Below are positions 1 through 5,357 of a stretch of DNA of 12,606 nucleotides, in pieces (the stretch's first letter is position 1; every line of letters begins with the position of its first letter). A program made the position numbers and the translations under genes. The stretch is from Rickettsiales bacterium (lineage in GTDB: Bacteria > Pseudomonadota > Alphaproteobacteria > Rickettsiales > UBA1997): NCBI GenBank assembly GCA_947425005.1, contig CANDYP010000031.1, positions 1 through 12,606 on the forward strand, in the 5' to 3' direction. Under the pieces are notes generated by a model. That model had not been told where the DNA came from. It worked only from the letters and a program-made list of their open reading frames with translations, and did no database searches.

Positions 1-20
1 TTTGTTCAAGAAGAATAAAT

Positions 21-49
21 TCTTTGTCTGAGTCAGTCCCCGACAAAGA
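21..49. other. Small inverted repeat (hairpin) upstream of repeat element 1
   Basis: TCTTTGTC at 21-28 is the exact reverse complement of GACAAAGA at 42-49, giving an 8-bp stem with a 13-nt loop. The minus-strand side is followed by an A/T-rich stretch (20 down to 1), so it could be a weak terminator for a leftward transcript. The plus-strand side has no T-run. The gene to the left lies outside the window, so its role is undetermined. Confidence 0.4.
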
Positions 50-53
50 CATC

Positions 54-166
54 CTCGGTCAAAGCCCCCCTGACAAGGGGGGTAGGGGGGTTTGTTAACG
101 CAAACTCAGACCGAATTCGCGACAAGAAACCCCCCTACCCCCCTTGTCAGGGGGGCTTTGACCGAG
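54..166. repeat. Palindromic repeat element 1: two diverging copies of a REP-like unit, perfect 40-bp arms
   Basis: Positions 54-93 and 127-166 are perfect 40-bp inverted repeats around a 33-nt spacer. Each arm has its own mini-hairpin, six C, a TGACAA or TTGTCA loop, then six G. The spacer edges (GAATTCGCGACAAGAAA at 113-129, and a diverged mirror copy ending near 109) match the outer ends of element 2 at 2588-2698. The full unit is therefore about 55 nt and occurs here as two copies pointing away from each other. The element ends 29 nt before the rph start codon, so it could form a strong structure in the rph leader. Translation of the C-rich strand gives a meaningless Pro-rich peptide that can mimic an ORF. 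No transposase or target-site duplication is visible. Confidence 0.9.
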
Positions 167-195
167 CTCACCGTTCCACTACCCTACCCCAAATT

Positions 196-906
196 ATGCG
201 CCCCTCCAAAAGAAACCCCGACCAAATCCGTGAAGTTACAATCACTCCCCACGTCAACGCCTACGCGGAAGGCTCTTGCCTCGTCAAATTCGGCAACACT
301 CACGTGATTTGCACCGCCTCGGTCGAAGAAAAAGTTCCGCCATTTTTAAGAAACAAAGGGACAGGCTGGGTCAGCGCCGAATACAGCATGCTCGCCCGCT
401 CCACCCACAGCCGCATGTACAAAGATCCACTCAAACCCAACGGTCGCGCCATTGAAATTCAACGCCTAATCGGCCGCTCTTTGCGTGCTGCGATTGACGT
501 CAAAAAATTAGGCGAACGTCAAATCACAATTGATTGCGACGTGATCCAAGCCGACGGTGGCACCCGCTGCGCAGCCATCACCGGCGGTTACGTCGCTCTA
601 GCAATCGCTGTAAATAAATTAGTAAACCAGAGAGTAGTGCGCGACAATCCCTTAATCGGCGCGGTTTGCGGCATTTCTTGCGGAATTTTTGAAGGCCAAG
701 TTGTGGCCGATTTGGATTACCTGGAAGACAGCAAATGCGAGGTGGACAGCAACTTCATCATCAACAAAGACTTCAACCTGATCGAGATTCAAGGCACGGC
801 AGAGCAAGGCTCGATGAGCTTCGAGCAAATTGCTCAAATGTTCGAACTAGCCAAAAAAGCCGCAAAAGAAATTTTCGAAATTCAGAAAAACGCGATTCAG
901 AGCTAG
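196..906 (+). CDS. rph: Ribonuclease PH (3'-5' phosphorolytic tRNA-maturation exoribonuclease)
   Basis: RNase PH trims 3' nucleotides from tRNA precursors in the cytoplasm, using phosphate and releasing nucleoside diphosphates. The 236-residue product matches the usual family length of about 238 and starts MRPSKR, as the family does. Visible hallmarks are R84 followed by EIQRLIGRSLRAA, the phosphate-binding GGTR (121-124), and the acidic pair D178 and D184 in the LEDS..EVD segment, equivalent to the catalytic aspartates. IQGTAEQ follows at 198-204. The ATG at 196 is the start expected from the family alignment, although no Shine-Dalgarno is seen. The stop TAG (904-906) overlaps the stop of the convergent toxin gene in a shared CTAG. 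In alphaproteobacteria rph is commonly beside rdgB; here rdgB is about 3.1 kb away on the other strand. Confidence 0.97.
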   Translation: MRPSKRNPDQIREVTITPHVNAYAEGSCLVKFGNTHVICTASVEEKVPPFLRNKGTGWVSAEYSMLARSTHSRMYKDPLKPNGRAIEIQRLIGRSLRAAIDVKKLGERQITIDCDVIQADGGTRCAAITGGYVALAIAVNKLVNQRVVRDNPLIGAVCGISCGIFEGQVVADLDYLEDSKCEVDSNFIINKDFNLIEIQGTAEQGSMSFEQIAQMFELAKKAAKEIFEIQKNAIQS

Positions 907-1160
907 TGGTAAACCTCTTTGCGGTGCGCAACCTTAATTACGTGAATGATTAATTTCTCGCCATCTTTGCTGCACAAAAGTCGGTAATCTCCAACACGAA
1001 ATTTGTAAAGATCGGACAACTCTCCAAGCAATCCGATTAAATATCGGTCGGGATTGGTTTTGAGTTTTTCCTCAATTGCCTTGTCAATTCTTTTTCTGAT
1101 TTCTGGAGAAAACTTCTCAAAATCTTTGTCCGCTCTCTTGCTGAATTCAACTTGCCACAT
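903..1160 (-). CDS. RelE/ParE-superfamily toxin of a type II toxin-antitoxin system
   Basis: This small basic protein (85 aa) has the RelE fold signature: an N-terminal WQVEFSKRADKDFEKF strand-helix, then a second helix, then YKFRVGDYRLLCSKDGEKLIIHVIKVAHRKEVY. Residues K53, R60, R80 and Y84 fall where E. coli RelE has K54, R61, R81 and Y87, which act in ribosome-dependent mRNA cleavage. An mRNA-endonuclease toxin is therefore more likely than a ParE-type gyrase poison, but this is inference. The gene follows its antitoxin by 17 nt, the classic antitoxin-first order. Its TAG stop is read from CTA at 903-905 and overlaps the rph stop. No Shine-Dalgarno is evident, so translation may depend on the antitoxin cistron. 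Confidence 0.9.
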   Translation of the reverse strand: MWQVEFSKRADKDFEKFSPEIRKRIDKAIEEKLKTNPDRYLIGLLGELSDLYKFRVGDYRLLCSKDGEKLIIHVIKVAHRKEVYH

Positions 1161-1177
1161 GTGGTGATTTAATTGGG

Positions 1178-1426
1178 TTAGAGTTTGTACTTCTTTTTAA
1201 TTTTTGAATAAGGAATCGCCTTCTCGCCAGACTTCTTAAACTCTGCGTAAAGTTTTTTAGCTTCGTGGTAATCAGCCAGATCTTGCCTTTTTTCTGCTAA
1301 ATATTTTTCCAAAGCTTTTTTGATGTAGAAGCTTTTTGATCTTTCTTCGAGCTCGCAAATCTCGGTCAGGTCTTTGTCCAAACTACTTGGAATTTGCGCA
1401 GAAATTGTAACAACTTGATTTTGCAT
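1178..1426 (-). CDS. Ribbon-helix-helix antitoxin (RelB/DUF-type partner of the RelE-like toxin)
   Basis: This 82-aa protein has an N-terminal ribbon-helix-helix DNA-binding domain. A strand (VVTISAQIP, residues 5-13) is followed by two helices (SLDKDLTEICELEE and SKSFYIKKALEKYLAEKR, about 15-48), the pattern of RelB-like antitoxins. The C-terminal part (about 49-82, Lys/Glu/Tyr-rich, ending IPYSKIKKKYKL) is the likely toxin-wrapping segment. Expected roles are neutralising the adjacent toxin and autorepressing the operon. The promoter region (1427-1499) holds two short palindromes that could be operators. The ATG at 1424-1426 is the only good start. Family assignment rests on pattern and gene order; the exact subfamily is uncertain. 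Confidence 0.87.
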   Translation of the reverse strand: MQNQVVTISAQIPSSLDKDLTEICELEERSKSFYIKKALEKYLAEKRQDLADYHEAKKLYAEFKKSGEKAIPYSKIKKKYKL

Positions 1427-1480
1427 ATTTTTAAAAATTAGTTTTTAACCAAACTTAGTAGCCCTTATTAAGTCTTAATA
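1427..1480. promoter_or_regulatory. Candidate operator/promoter region shared by the TA operon and rlmN
   Basis: The 73 nt between the divergent antitoxin and rlmN starts contain two perfect palindromes. ATTTTTAAAAAT (1427-1438) directly abuts the antitoxin start codon. TATTAAG-T-CTTAATA (1466-1480) lies 40 bp from the antitoxin start and about 20 bp from the rlmN start. Ribbon-helix-helix antitoxins usually bind short palindromic operators, so these are reasonable autoregulatory sites. The region is A+T-rich, so chance palindromes are possible and no clear -35/-10 pair is seen. Confidence 0.4.
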
Positions 1481-1499
1481 GTAAATAAATTTCTTAGTC

Positions 1500-2585
1500 G
1501 TGACTGAAATTCACAAAAAAAATCTCACACATTTTACCAAAGAAGAATTGTTGGAAGAGCTGGCCAAGCTTGGCGAGAAGCCGTTTCGGGCTAAGCAGAT
1601 TTGGAATTGGGTTTACGCGCGCGGCGTCAAATCTTTTGACGAAATGACCAACATTTCCAAGGAAACTCGCGAAGTTTTGAAGACGAATTTTGTAATTGAA
1701 CTACCGCAAATTTCGAAAGATTTAATCTCGTTTGACGGCACGCGAAAATATCTCGTCAAATTCCACGACGGTCGTGAAGTTGAGGCGGTTTTTATTCCAG
1801 AAGAGACGCGAGGCACGCTCTGCATCTCGTCGCAAGTCGGTTGCACTTTAGCGTGCAAATTCTGTCACACCGGCACTCAAACCTTAGTGCGCAATTTGGA
1901 ATTTCACGAAATTGTGGCCCAGGTTTTAATCGCAAAAAATTTAATTTCGGACTGGGACAAAAATAATCGCAAACTCACCAACATCGTGTTCATGGGCATG
2001 GGCGAGCCTTTTTTCAATTACGAAAACGTCGCCAAGGCGGTGAAGATTTTAAACGACATTGAAGGGCTCGATCTCTCGGCCCGCAAGACCACGATCTCAA
2101 CTTCTGGCTTAGTTCCGGAAATTTTGCGCTGCGCTGCCGAGTTAAAAACCAATTTGGCGATCTCGCTTCACGCCACTAACGACGCCCTGCGCACCGACAT
2201 CATGGCGATCAACAAAAAATATCCGCTGAAGGATTTGCTCGCCGCGTGCCAGACCTACAACAAACTTAATCCGAATCAGAAAATTACTTTCGAATACGTG
2301 ATGCTGCGCGGCGTCAACGACAAAGACGAGCACGCGCGCGAGCTGATTGCTTTGATCAAGAAATTTAACTTAAGCGCTAAAATAAATCTGATCCCGTTTA
2401 ACCCTTGGGATGGCTGCGAGTACAAGAATTCTGAACTGGAGAAGATTTCTAGCTTTCAAAGAATTTTGAAAGATGCGGGCTTGGTGGCGCCGGTAAGAAA
2501 AACGCGCGGAGATGATGTGATGGCGGCTTGCGGGCAGTTAAAGTCGGAGTCGGAGAGGTTGAGTAAGGCGTCGCGGTTGAAGTAA
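1500..2585 (+). CDS. rlmN: Dual-specificity 23S rRNA (A2503)/tRNA (A37) C2-methyltransferase RlmN, radical SAM
   Basis: RlmN uses two S-adenosylmethionines and a 4Fe-4S cluster to methylate C2 of A2503 in 23S rRNA and of A37 in some tRNAs. The 361-aa product has the N-terminal helical domain (LGEKPFRAKQIWNWVY, 24-39), the radical-SAM motif C115-x3-C119-x2-C122 in VGCTLACKFCHTG, the GMGEP motif (166-170), and KTTISTSGLVP. C344 in DDVMAACGQL matches the methyl-carrying C-terminal cysteine. The start is GTG at 1500: an in-frame TAA at 1482-1484 leaves no better upstream codon, and the protein aligns from here. No Shine-Dalgarno is visible. The coding end lies 2 nt before repeat element 2, which may serve as transcription end between rlmN and the convergent dnaJ. 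Confidence 0.96.
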   Translation: MTEIHKKNLTHFTKEELLEELAKLGEKPFRAKQIWNWVYARGVKSFDEMTNISKETREVLKTNFVIELPQISKDLISFDGTRKYLVKFHDGREVEAVFIPEETRGTLCISSQVGCTLACKFCHTGTQTLVRNLEFHEIVAQVLIAKNLISDWDKNNRKLTNIVFMGMGEPFFNYENVAKAVKILNDIEGLDLSARKTTISTSGLVPEILRCAAELKTNLAISLHATNDALRTDIMAINKKYPLKDLLAACQTYNKLNPNQKITFEYVMLRGVNDKDEHARELIALIKKFNLSAKINLIPFNPWDGCEYKNSELEKISSFQRILKDAGLVAPVRKTRGDDVMAACGQLKSESERLSKASRLK

Positions 2586-2587
2586 AA

Positions 2588-2698
2588 TGAGTTCGCGACG
2601 AGAAACCCCCTACCCCCCTTGTCAGGGGGGGGCTTAACCCGAGCTCGGTCAAAGCCCCCCTGACCAGGGGGGTAGGGGGGTTTCTCGTCGCGAACTCA
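2588..2698. repeat. Palindromic repeat element 2: two converging copies of the REP-like unit, between rlmN and dnaJ
   Basis: The outer 18 bp are perfect inverted repeats: TGAGTTCGCGACGAGAAA (2588-2605) and its complement at 2681-2698. Inside, both halves carry the same C-rich/G-rich hairpin core as element 1 (TACCCCCCTTGTCA and a mirror copy with TGACCA), meeting at GAGCTC (2641-2646). Small differences exist: 5 versus 6 C, extra G at 2631-2632, and one loop substitution. The halves are the same unit as in element 1 but converge instead of diverging. The position between two convergent stop codons (rlmN 2585, dnaJ 2705) is typical of REP/BIME-type sequences, and the element could act as a bidirectional transcription barrier. 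Confidence 0.9.
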
Positions 2699-2704
2699 AT
2701 CTAC

Positions 2705-3856
2705 CTAATTAAACAAATCCCCCACCTTCTTAAAAAAACTCTCCGACTTCGGATTGCTCGTTTTGTTCTGCATCAATTTATCCAGCTTCTGCAAGAGGTC
2801 ACGTTCCTCACTCGAAAGCTTCACCGGGGTTTCGATTTCAATCTTCACGAACATGTCACCCCTTCTGCCGCCGGCGTTTAAGACCGACATCCCTTTCGAT
2901 TTCAAACGGAATTGGTCGCCGTTTTGCGTGCCTTCGGGAATTTTTAAATTGGCCTTCTCGCCGTCAATCGTTGGGATTTCGACGTTGCCGCCCAGCGCCG
3001 CTGTCGTGAATTTAATCGGCACCGCAAAATGAATGTCGTCATTTTTGCGGGCGAAAAATTGATGTTTTTTGATCGTCATGAAGACGTAGAGATCGCCTGC
3101 CGGGCCGCCTCGCGCGCCGGCCTCGCCCTCGCCAGTCAACCTGATTCTGCTACCCTCTTCTACGCCGGCCGGAATTTTTACGGCCAAAGTTTTGTCTTTG
3201 TTGACGCGCCCTTCGCCGCGACAGGTTTTGCACGGATTTTTAATGACCTGACCGACGCCGGCACAAGCGCCGCAGGTGCGCTCCACGATGAAGAAGCCTT
3301 GCTGCGCCCTGATTTTTCCCGAACCTTTACAATTGGAACATTCCACCGGCCTTTCGCCTGCTGCCGCGCCGCTGCCCGCGCAAGAGCCGCAAGTTGACGG
3401 AATTGCAAAGGAAATATTTTTAGTAGTACCGCGAAAAGCTTCTTCGAGCGAGATTTCTAAATTGTAGCGGATGTCGGATCCGCGTTGCGCGGCGCTTCTT
3501 TTTTTAGTCTGCCTGCCCCCGCCGGACTCGCCAAAAATGTCGGAAAAATTACTGAAGATGTCGTTGAAGTCGAAACCTTCGAACCCTTGACCGCCACCGT
3601 GGCCGCCTTGGCCGCCGCGCCCACCACCATTTCCAAAAGCATCGTGACCGAATTGGTCGTAGCCGGCTTTTTTCTGGTCATCTTTTAGAACTTCGTAGGC
3701 TTCTGTAGCTTCTTTGAATTTAGTTTCCGCTGTTTTGTCGTTGGGGTTGCGATCAGGATGGTACTGCATCGCCAGCTTGCGGTAAGCTTTTTTGATCTCA
3801 TCCGGCGACGCATTTTTGGCAACGCCAAGAATTTCGTAGTAGTCTCTTTTGCTCAT
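2705..3856 (-). CDS. dnaJ: Chaperone protein DnaJ (Hsp40 co-chaperone of DnaK)
   Basis: DnaJ delivers unfolded proteins to DnaK and stimulates its ATPase. All canonical parts are present in 383 aa: J domain (about 1-70) with HPD at 33-35; a Gly/Phe-rich linker (about 71-115); four CxxCxGxG zinc motifs at C156/C159, C173/C176, C195/C198 and C209/C212; and a C-terminal substrate-binding region. The start MSKRDYYEILGV is the standard DnaJ start. The leader (3857-4030) lacks a Shine-Dalgarno and contains a 9-bp inverted repeat that may be regulatory. dnaK is not adjacent in this window; rdgB lies upstream on the same strand. The short ORF overlapping the dnaJ start in another frame is a shadow. 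Confidence 0.98.
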   Translation of the reverse strand: MSKRDYYEILGVAKNASPDEIKKAYRKLAMQYHPDRNPNDKTAETKFKEATEAYEVLKDDQKKAGYDQFGHDAFGNGGGRGGQGGHGGGQGFEGFDFNDIFSNFSDIFGESGGGRQTKKRSAAQRGSDIRYNLEISLEEAFRGTTKNISFAIPSTCGSCAGSGAAAGERPVECSNCKGSGKIRAQQGFFIVERTCGACAGVGQVIKNPCKTCRGEGRVNKDKTLAVKIPAGVEEGSRIRLTGEGEAGARGGPAGDLYVFMTIKKHQFFARKNDDIHFAVPIKFTTAALGGNVEIPTIDGEKANLKIPEGTQNGDQFRLKSKGMSVLNAGGRRGDMFVKIEIETPVKLSSEERDLLQKLDKLMQNKTSNPKSESFFKKVGDLFN

Positions 3857-3913
3857 TTTTTTGGAAAGTTTTTGGGGGGAAATTTGTTGCTAAAAACCTA
3901 GTTACGAGGTCAG

Positions 3914-3938
3914 TTTTTACAAGCGAGTTTTGTAAAAA
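3914..3938. promoter_or_regulatory. Candidate operator: inverted repeat TTTTTACAA-N7-TTGTAAAAA upstream of dnaJ
   Basis: TTTTTACAA (3914-3922) and TTGTAAAAA (3930-3938) are perfect 9-bp arms around 7 nt, 58-82 nt upstream of the dnaJ start. The layout recalls CIRCE, the HrcA operator of heat-shock genes (9-9-9), but sequence and spacer differ, so CIRCE is not claimed. On the minus strand TTGTAA at one arm followed 16 nt later by TAGGTT gives only a weak promoter-like pair. It could be an operator or an mRNA hairpin. Confidence 0.4.
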
Positions 3939-3998
3939 ATTGAGCAAATTTCGTACATGCCTCGCGCCCTTGAAGCTGAAGGACTTTGAAAGTTTTTG

Positions 3999-4023
3999 AA
4001 AAAATTGTACGTACGTACAATTT
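3999..4023 (-). terminator. Candidate intrinsic terminator of rdgB: 22-bp perfect palindrome with T-run
   Basis: Positions 4002-4023 (AAATTGTACGT then ACGTACAATTT) form a perfect 22-bp palindrome beginning 7 nt after the rdgB stop. On the minus strand the stem runs into six T (4004 down to 3999). The stem is A+T-rich and built of repeated GTAC, so as a terminator it is modest. A dyad protein-binding site is the alternative. Confidence 0.5.
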
Positions 4024-4030
4024 GTACTTT

Positions 4031-4657
4031 TTACGCAGCTTTTTTTAACCAAAAAACCAGCTGATTAAAAGCATCAAAACGGTGCGAAATTTGGTCTTTT
4101 AATTGTGGGTCAATTTCACCAAAAGTTTTTTCCATTTCGTCTTTGATGAAAATTGGATCGTAGCCGAAACCTTGAGTGCCGCGAGCTGGAAAGGCCAACT
4201 TGCCGTCAACTCGACCTTCGAAAGAAATTGTGAAATTGGTTTTGGGATCAAACAGCGTGAGGTTGCAAATGAAGTGAGCGCGCGGGTTGCGCGCGGAATC
4301 GATTCCGAGTTTTTTCAATTCAGTAAAAATTTTTTCGAAAGCAAAGTTGAAATCATTTTTTCCTGCCGAGTTTTTGGCGAAACGTGCCGAATGGATTCCG
4401 GGCGCGCCGCTTAAGGCTTCAACGCACAAGCCCGAATCATCCGCCAGCGAAAAAAGATTGGTTTTGCGGGCGTAATACTGGGCTTTGAGAAGCGAATTTT
4501 CTGCGAAGGTTGCACCGGTTTCTTCTGGCTCCGGAATGTTTAAATCAAAAGTTGGAATTGCTTTGATGTTGATTGATTGAAGCAGCTCTGCGATTTCGGT
4601 AAATTTACCACGATTGTTGGTGGCGATCAGAATTTCAGCGGGGAGTTGGAAAGTCAT
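4031..4657 (-). CDS. rdgB: dITP/XTP pyrophosphatase (RdgB/HAM1 family)
   Basis: RdgB hydrolyses non-canonical purine triphosphates (dITP, XTP) to monophosphate and pyrophosphate, keeping deaminated bases out of nucleic acids. The 208-aa product shows the family motifs in order: ATNNRGK (12-18, phosphate binding), EETGATFAENSLLKA (45-59), LADDSGL (71-77, metal/catalytic acidic pair D73/D74), GFGYDPIF (163-170) and SHRFDAF (191-197). Length is normal. The ATG at 4655-4657 gives the expected N-terminus (a strand of ILIATNN after 8 residues). It lies downstream of rpsP, but a strong terminator sits between them, so rdgB probably has its own promoter or depends on read-through. A palindromic terminator-like sequence follows the stop. 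Confidence 0.95.
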   Translation of the reverse strand: MTFQLPAEILIATNNRGKFTEIAELLQSINIKAIPTFDLNIPEPEETGATFAENSLLKAQYYARKTNLFSLADDSGLCVEALSGAPGIHSARFAKNSAGKNDFNFAFEKIFTELKKLGIDSARNPRAHFICNLTLFDPKTNFTISFEGRVDGKLAFPARGTQGFGYDPIFIKDEMEKTFGEIDPQLKDQISHRFDAFNQLVFWLKKAA

Positions 4658-4676
4658 CTTTTGGAATCCACAAATT

Positions 4677-4718
4677 AAAAAGCCACGCCCCGCAATTGAA
4701 TGCGAAACGTGGCTTTTT
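4677..4718. terminator. Bidirectional rho-independent terminator after rpsP
   Basis: AAAAAGCCACG (4677-4687) pairs perfectly with CGTGGCTTTTT (4708-4718), and an inner CGC/GCG (4691-4693 with 4702-4704) extends the stem. Read on the minus strand, the stem ends in TTTTTAATTTG. It lies 14 nt beyond the rpsP stop and 19 nt before the rdgB start. Read on the plus strand it also ends in T6, so it would stop transcription from either side. Confidence 0.85.
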
Positions 4719-4732
4719 TAAATAAATTTAAA

Positions 4733-5239
4733 CTACTCAGCGTCTTTTTCTGGAGCGGCTTCAGCGACAACTTCCGCAGGAGCTTCTGCGGCAGCTTCTG
4801 CAGCAGCTTTTGCTTCAGCGGCGGCAGCTTTTTCTGCAGCAGCAGCGGCAACTTTTGCTTCTTCTGCTTTAGCGGCTTCAGCAATTGCAGCTTCTTTGGC
4901 TTCGTTTTCTTTTTTAACTTTGTCCAAAGCTTTTTTCTTCAAATTGCTGCCTTTTGCTTTTGGAGCAAAATCAGGTTTGTATTTTTCAGCGCCTTGAACG
5001 CCAAGAGCGTTCAAGAAACCAGCGACTCTTTCTGAAGGTTGAGCGCCAACAGAAAGCCAGTGTTCAATTCTTTCTTTGTCGATTGTGATGCGGTTTTCTT
5101 TGCTGTCGTCAAGTAATGGGTTGTAAGTGCCCACCTTTTCAAGGAATTTAGAATCTCTTGGGGAAGTGCTGTTGGTGACAAGAATGCGGTAGAAAGGCAA
5201 ATTTTTTCTGCCCCCTCTAGAAAGACGGATTTTTAACAT
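4733..5239 (-). CDS. rpsP: 30S ribosomal protein S16 with long Ala/Glu/Lys-rich C-terminal extension
   Basis: S16 is a primary-assembly component of the small ribosomal subunit. The S16 core is clear: MLKIRLSRGGRKNLPFYRILV at the N-terminus, then SPRDSKFLEKVGTYNPL, then IDKERIEHWLSVGAQPSERVAGFL. I chose the ATG at 5237-5239 (168 aa), because family members start with M-x-KIRLxRxG. The longer ORF to 5305 adds 22 unrelated residues and overlaps a hairpin. After the core (about 85 residues) comes an extension dominated by Ala, Glu and Lys, likely disordered or helical; Ala-rich tails occur on other alphaproteobacterial S16 proteins. The usual neighbours rimM, trmD and rplS are absent: a strong terminator follows at once. 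No Shine-Dalgarno is visible. Confidence 0.96.
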   Translation of the reverse strand: MLKIRLSRGGRKNLPFYRILVTNSTSPRDSKFLEKVGTYNPLLDDSKENRITIDKERIEHWLSVGAQPSERVAGFLNALGVQGAEKYKPDFAPKAKGSNLKKKALDKVKKENEAKEAAIAEAAKAEEAKVAAAAAEKAAAAEAKAAAEAAAEAPAEVVAEAAPEKDAE

Positions 5240-5260
5240 TTTGAATTGTATTAATTTTTT

Positions 5261-5325
5261 AAAAGAGCGCCGCCCGTTAAGATAATTGGGTTGGCTCTGG
5301 ATCAACGGTTTTCGAGGAGCGGCGC
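5261..5325 (-). terminator. Candidate nuoG terminator / rpsP leader hairpin with 12-bp interrupted stem
   Basis: On the minus strand GCGCCGC (5325-5319) and CCGTT (5308-5304) pair with AACGG (5278-5274) and GCGGCGC (5273-5267). This makes a 12-bp stem with a 10-nt bulge on the 5' side and a 25-nt loop, followed by TCTTTTAAAAAATT. The structure lies between the nuoG stop (5358) and the rpsP start (5239). It could end nuoG transcripts or sit in the rpsP leader as an attenuator; the T-run is short. Confidence 0.5.
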
Positions 5326-5357
5326 AATTTATTTAGCGAAGATTTTTTTGCAAGCGA

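Noticed and set aside
54..166. CRISPR array or insertion-sequence terminal repeats
   Set aside because: There are no repeated spacers and no transposase between the arms; the 33-nt spacer holds no gene.
92..307. ORF beginning inside repeat element 1 with a Pro/Leu-rich N-terminus
   Set aside because: The N-terminus is a translation of the palindromic repeat and the rest is an alternate frame of rph.
2449..2652. Minus-strand ORF with a similar Pro-rich repeat-derived N-terminus
   Set aside because: It comes from repeat element 2 and overlaps the real rlmN coding end out of frame.
3914..3938. CIRCE operator upstream of dnaJ
   Set aside because: The consensus TTAGCACTC-N9-GAGTGCTAA is not present; only the dyad layout is similar.
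3798..4052. 84-aa minus-strand ORF across the dnaJ leader
   Set aside because: It overlaps the dnaJ start and the regulatory palindromes in another frame and has no recognisable domain.
5240..5305. Longer N-terminus for S16 (22 extra residues)
   Set aside because: The added residues are not S16-like and cover the leader hairpin; the family start is at 5239.
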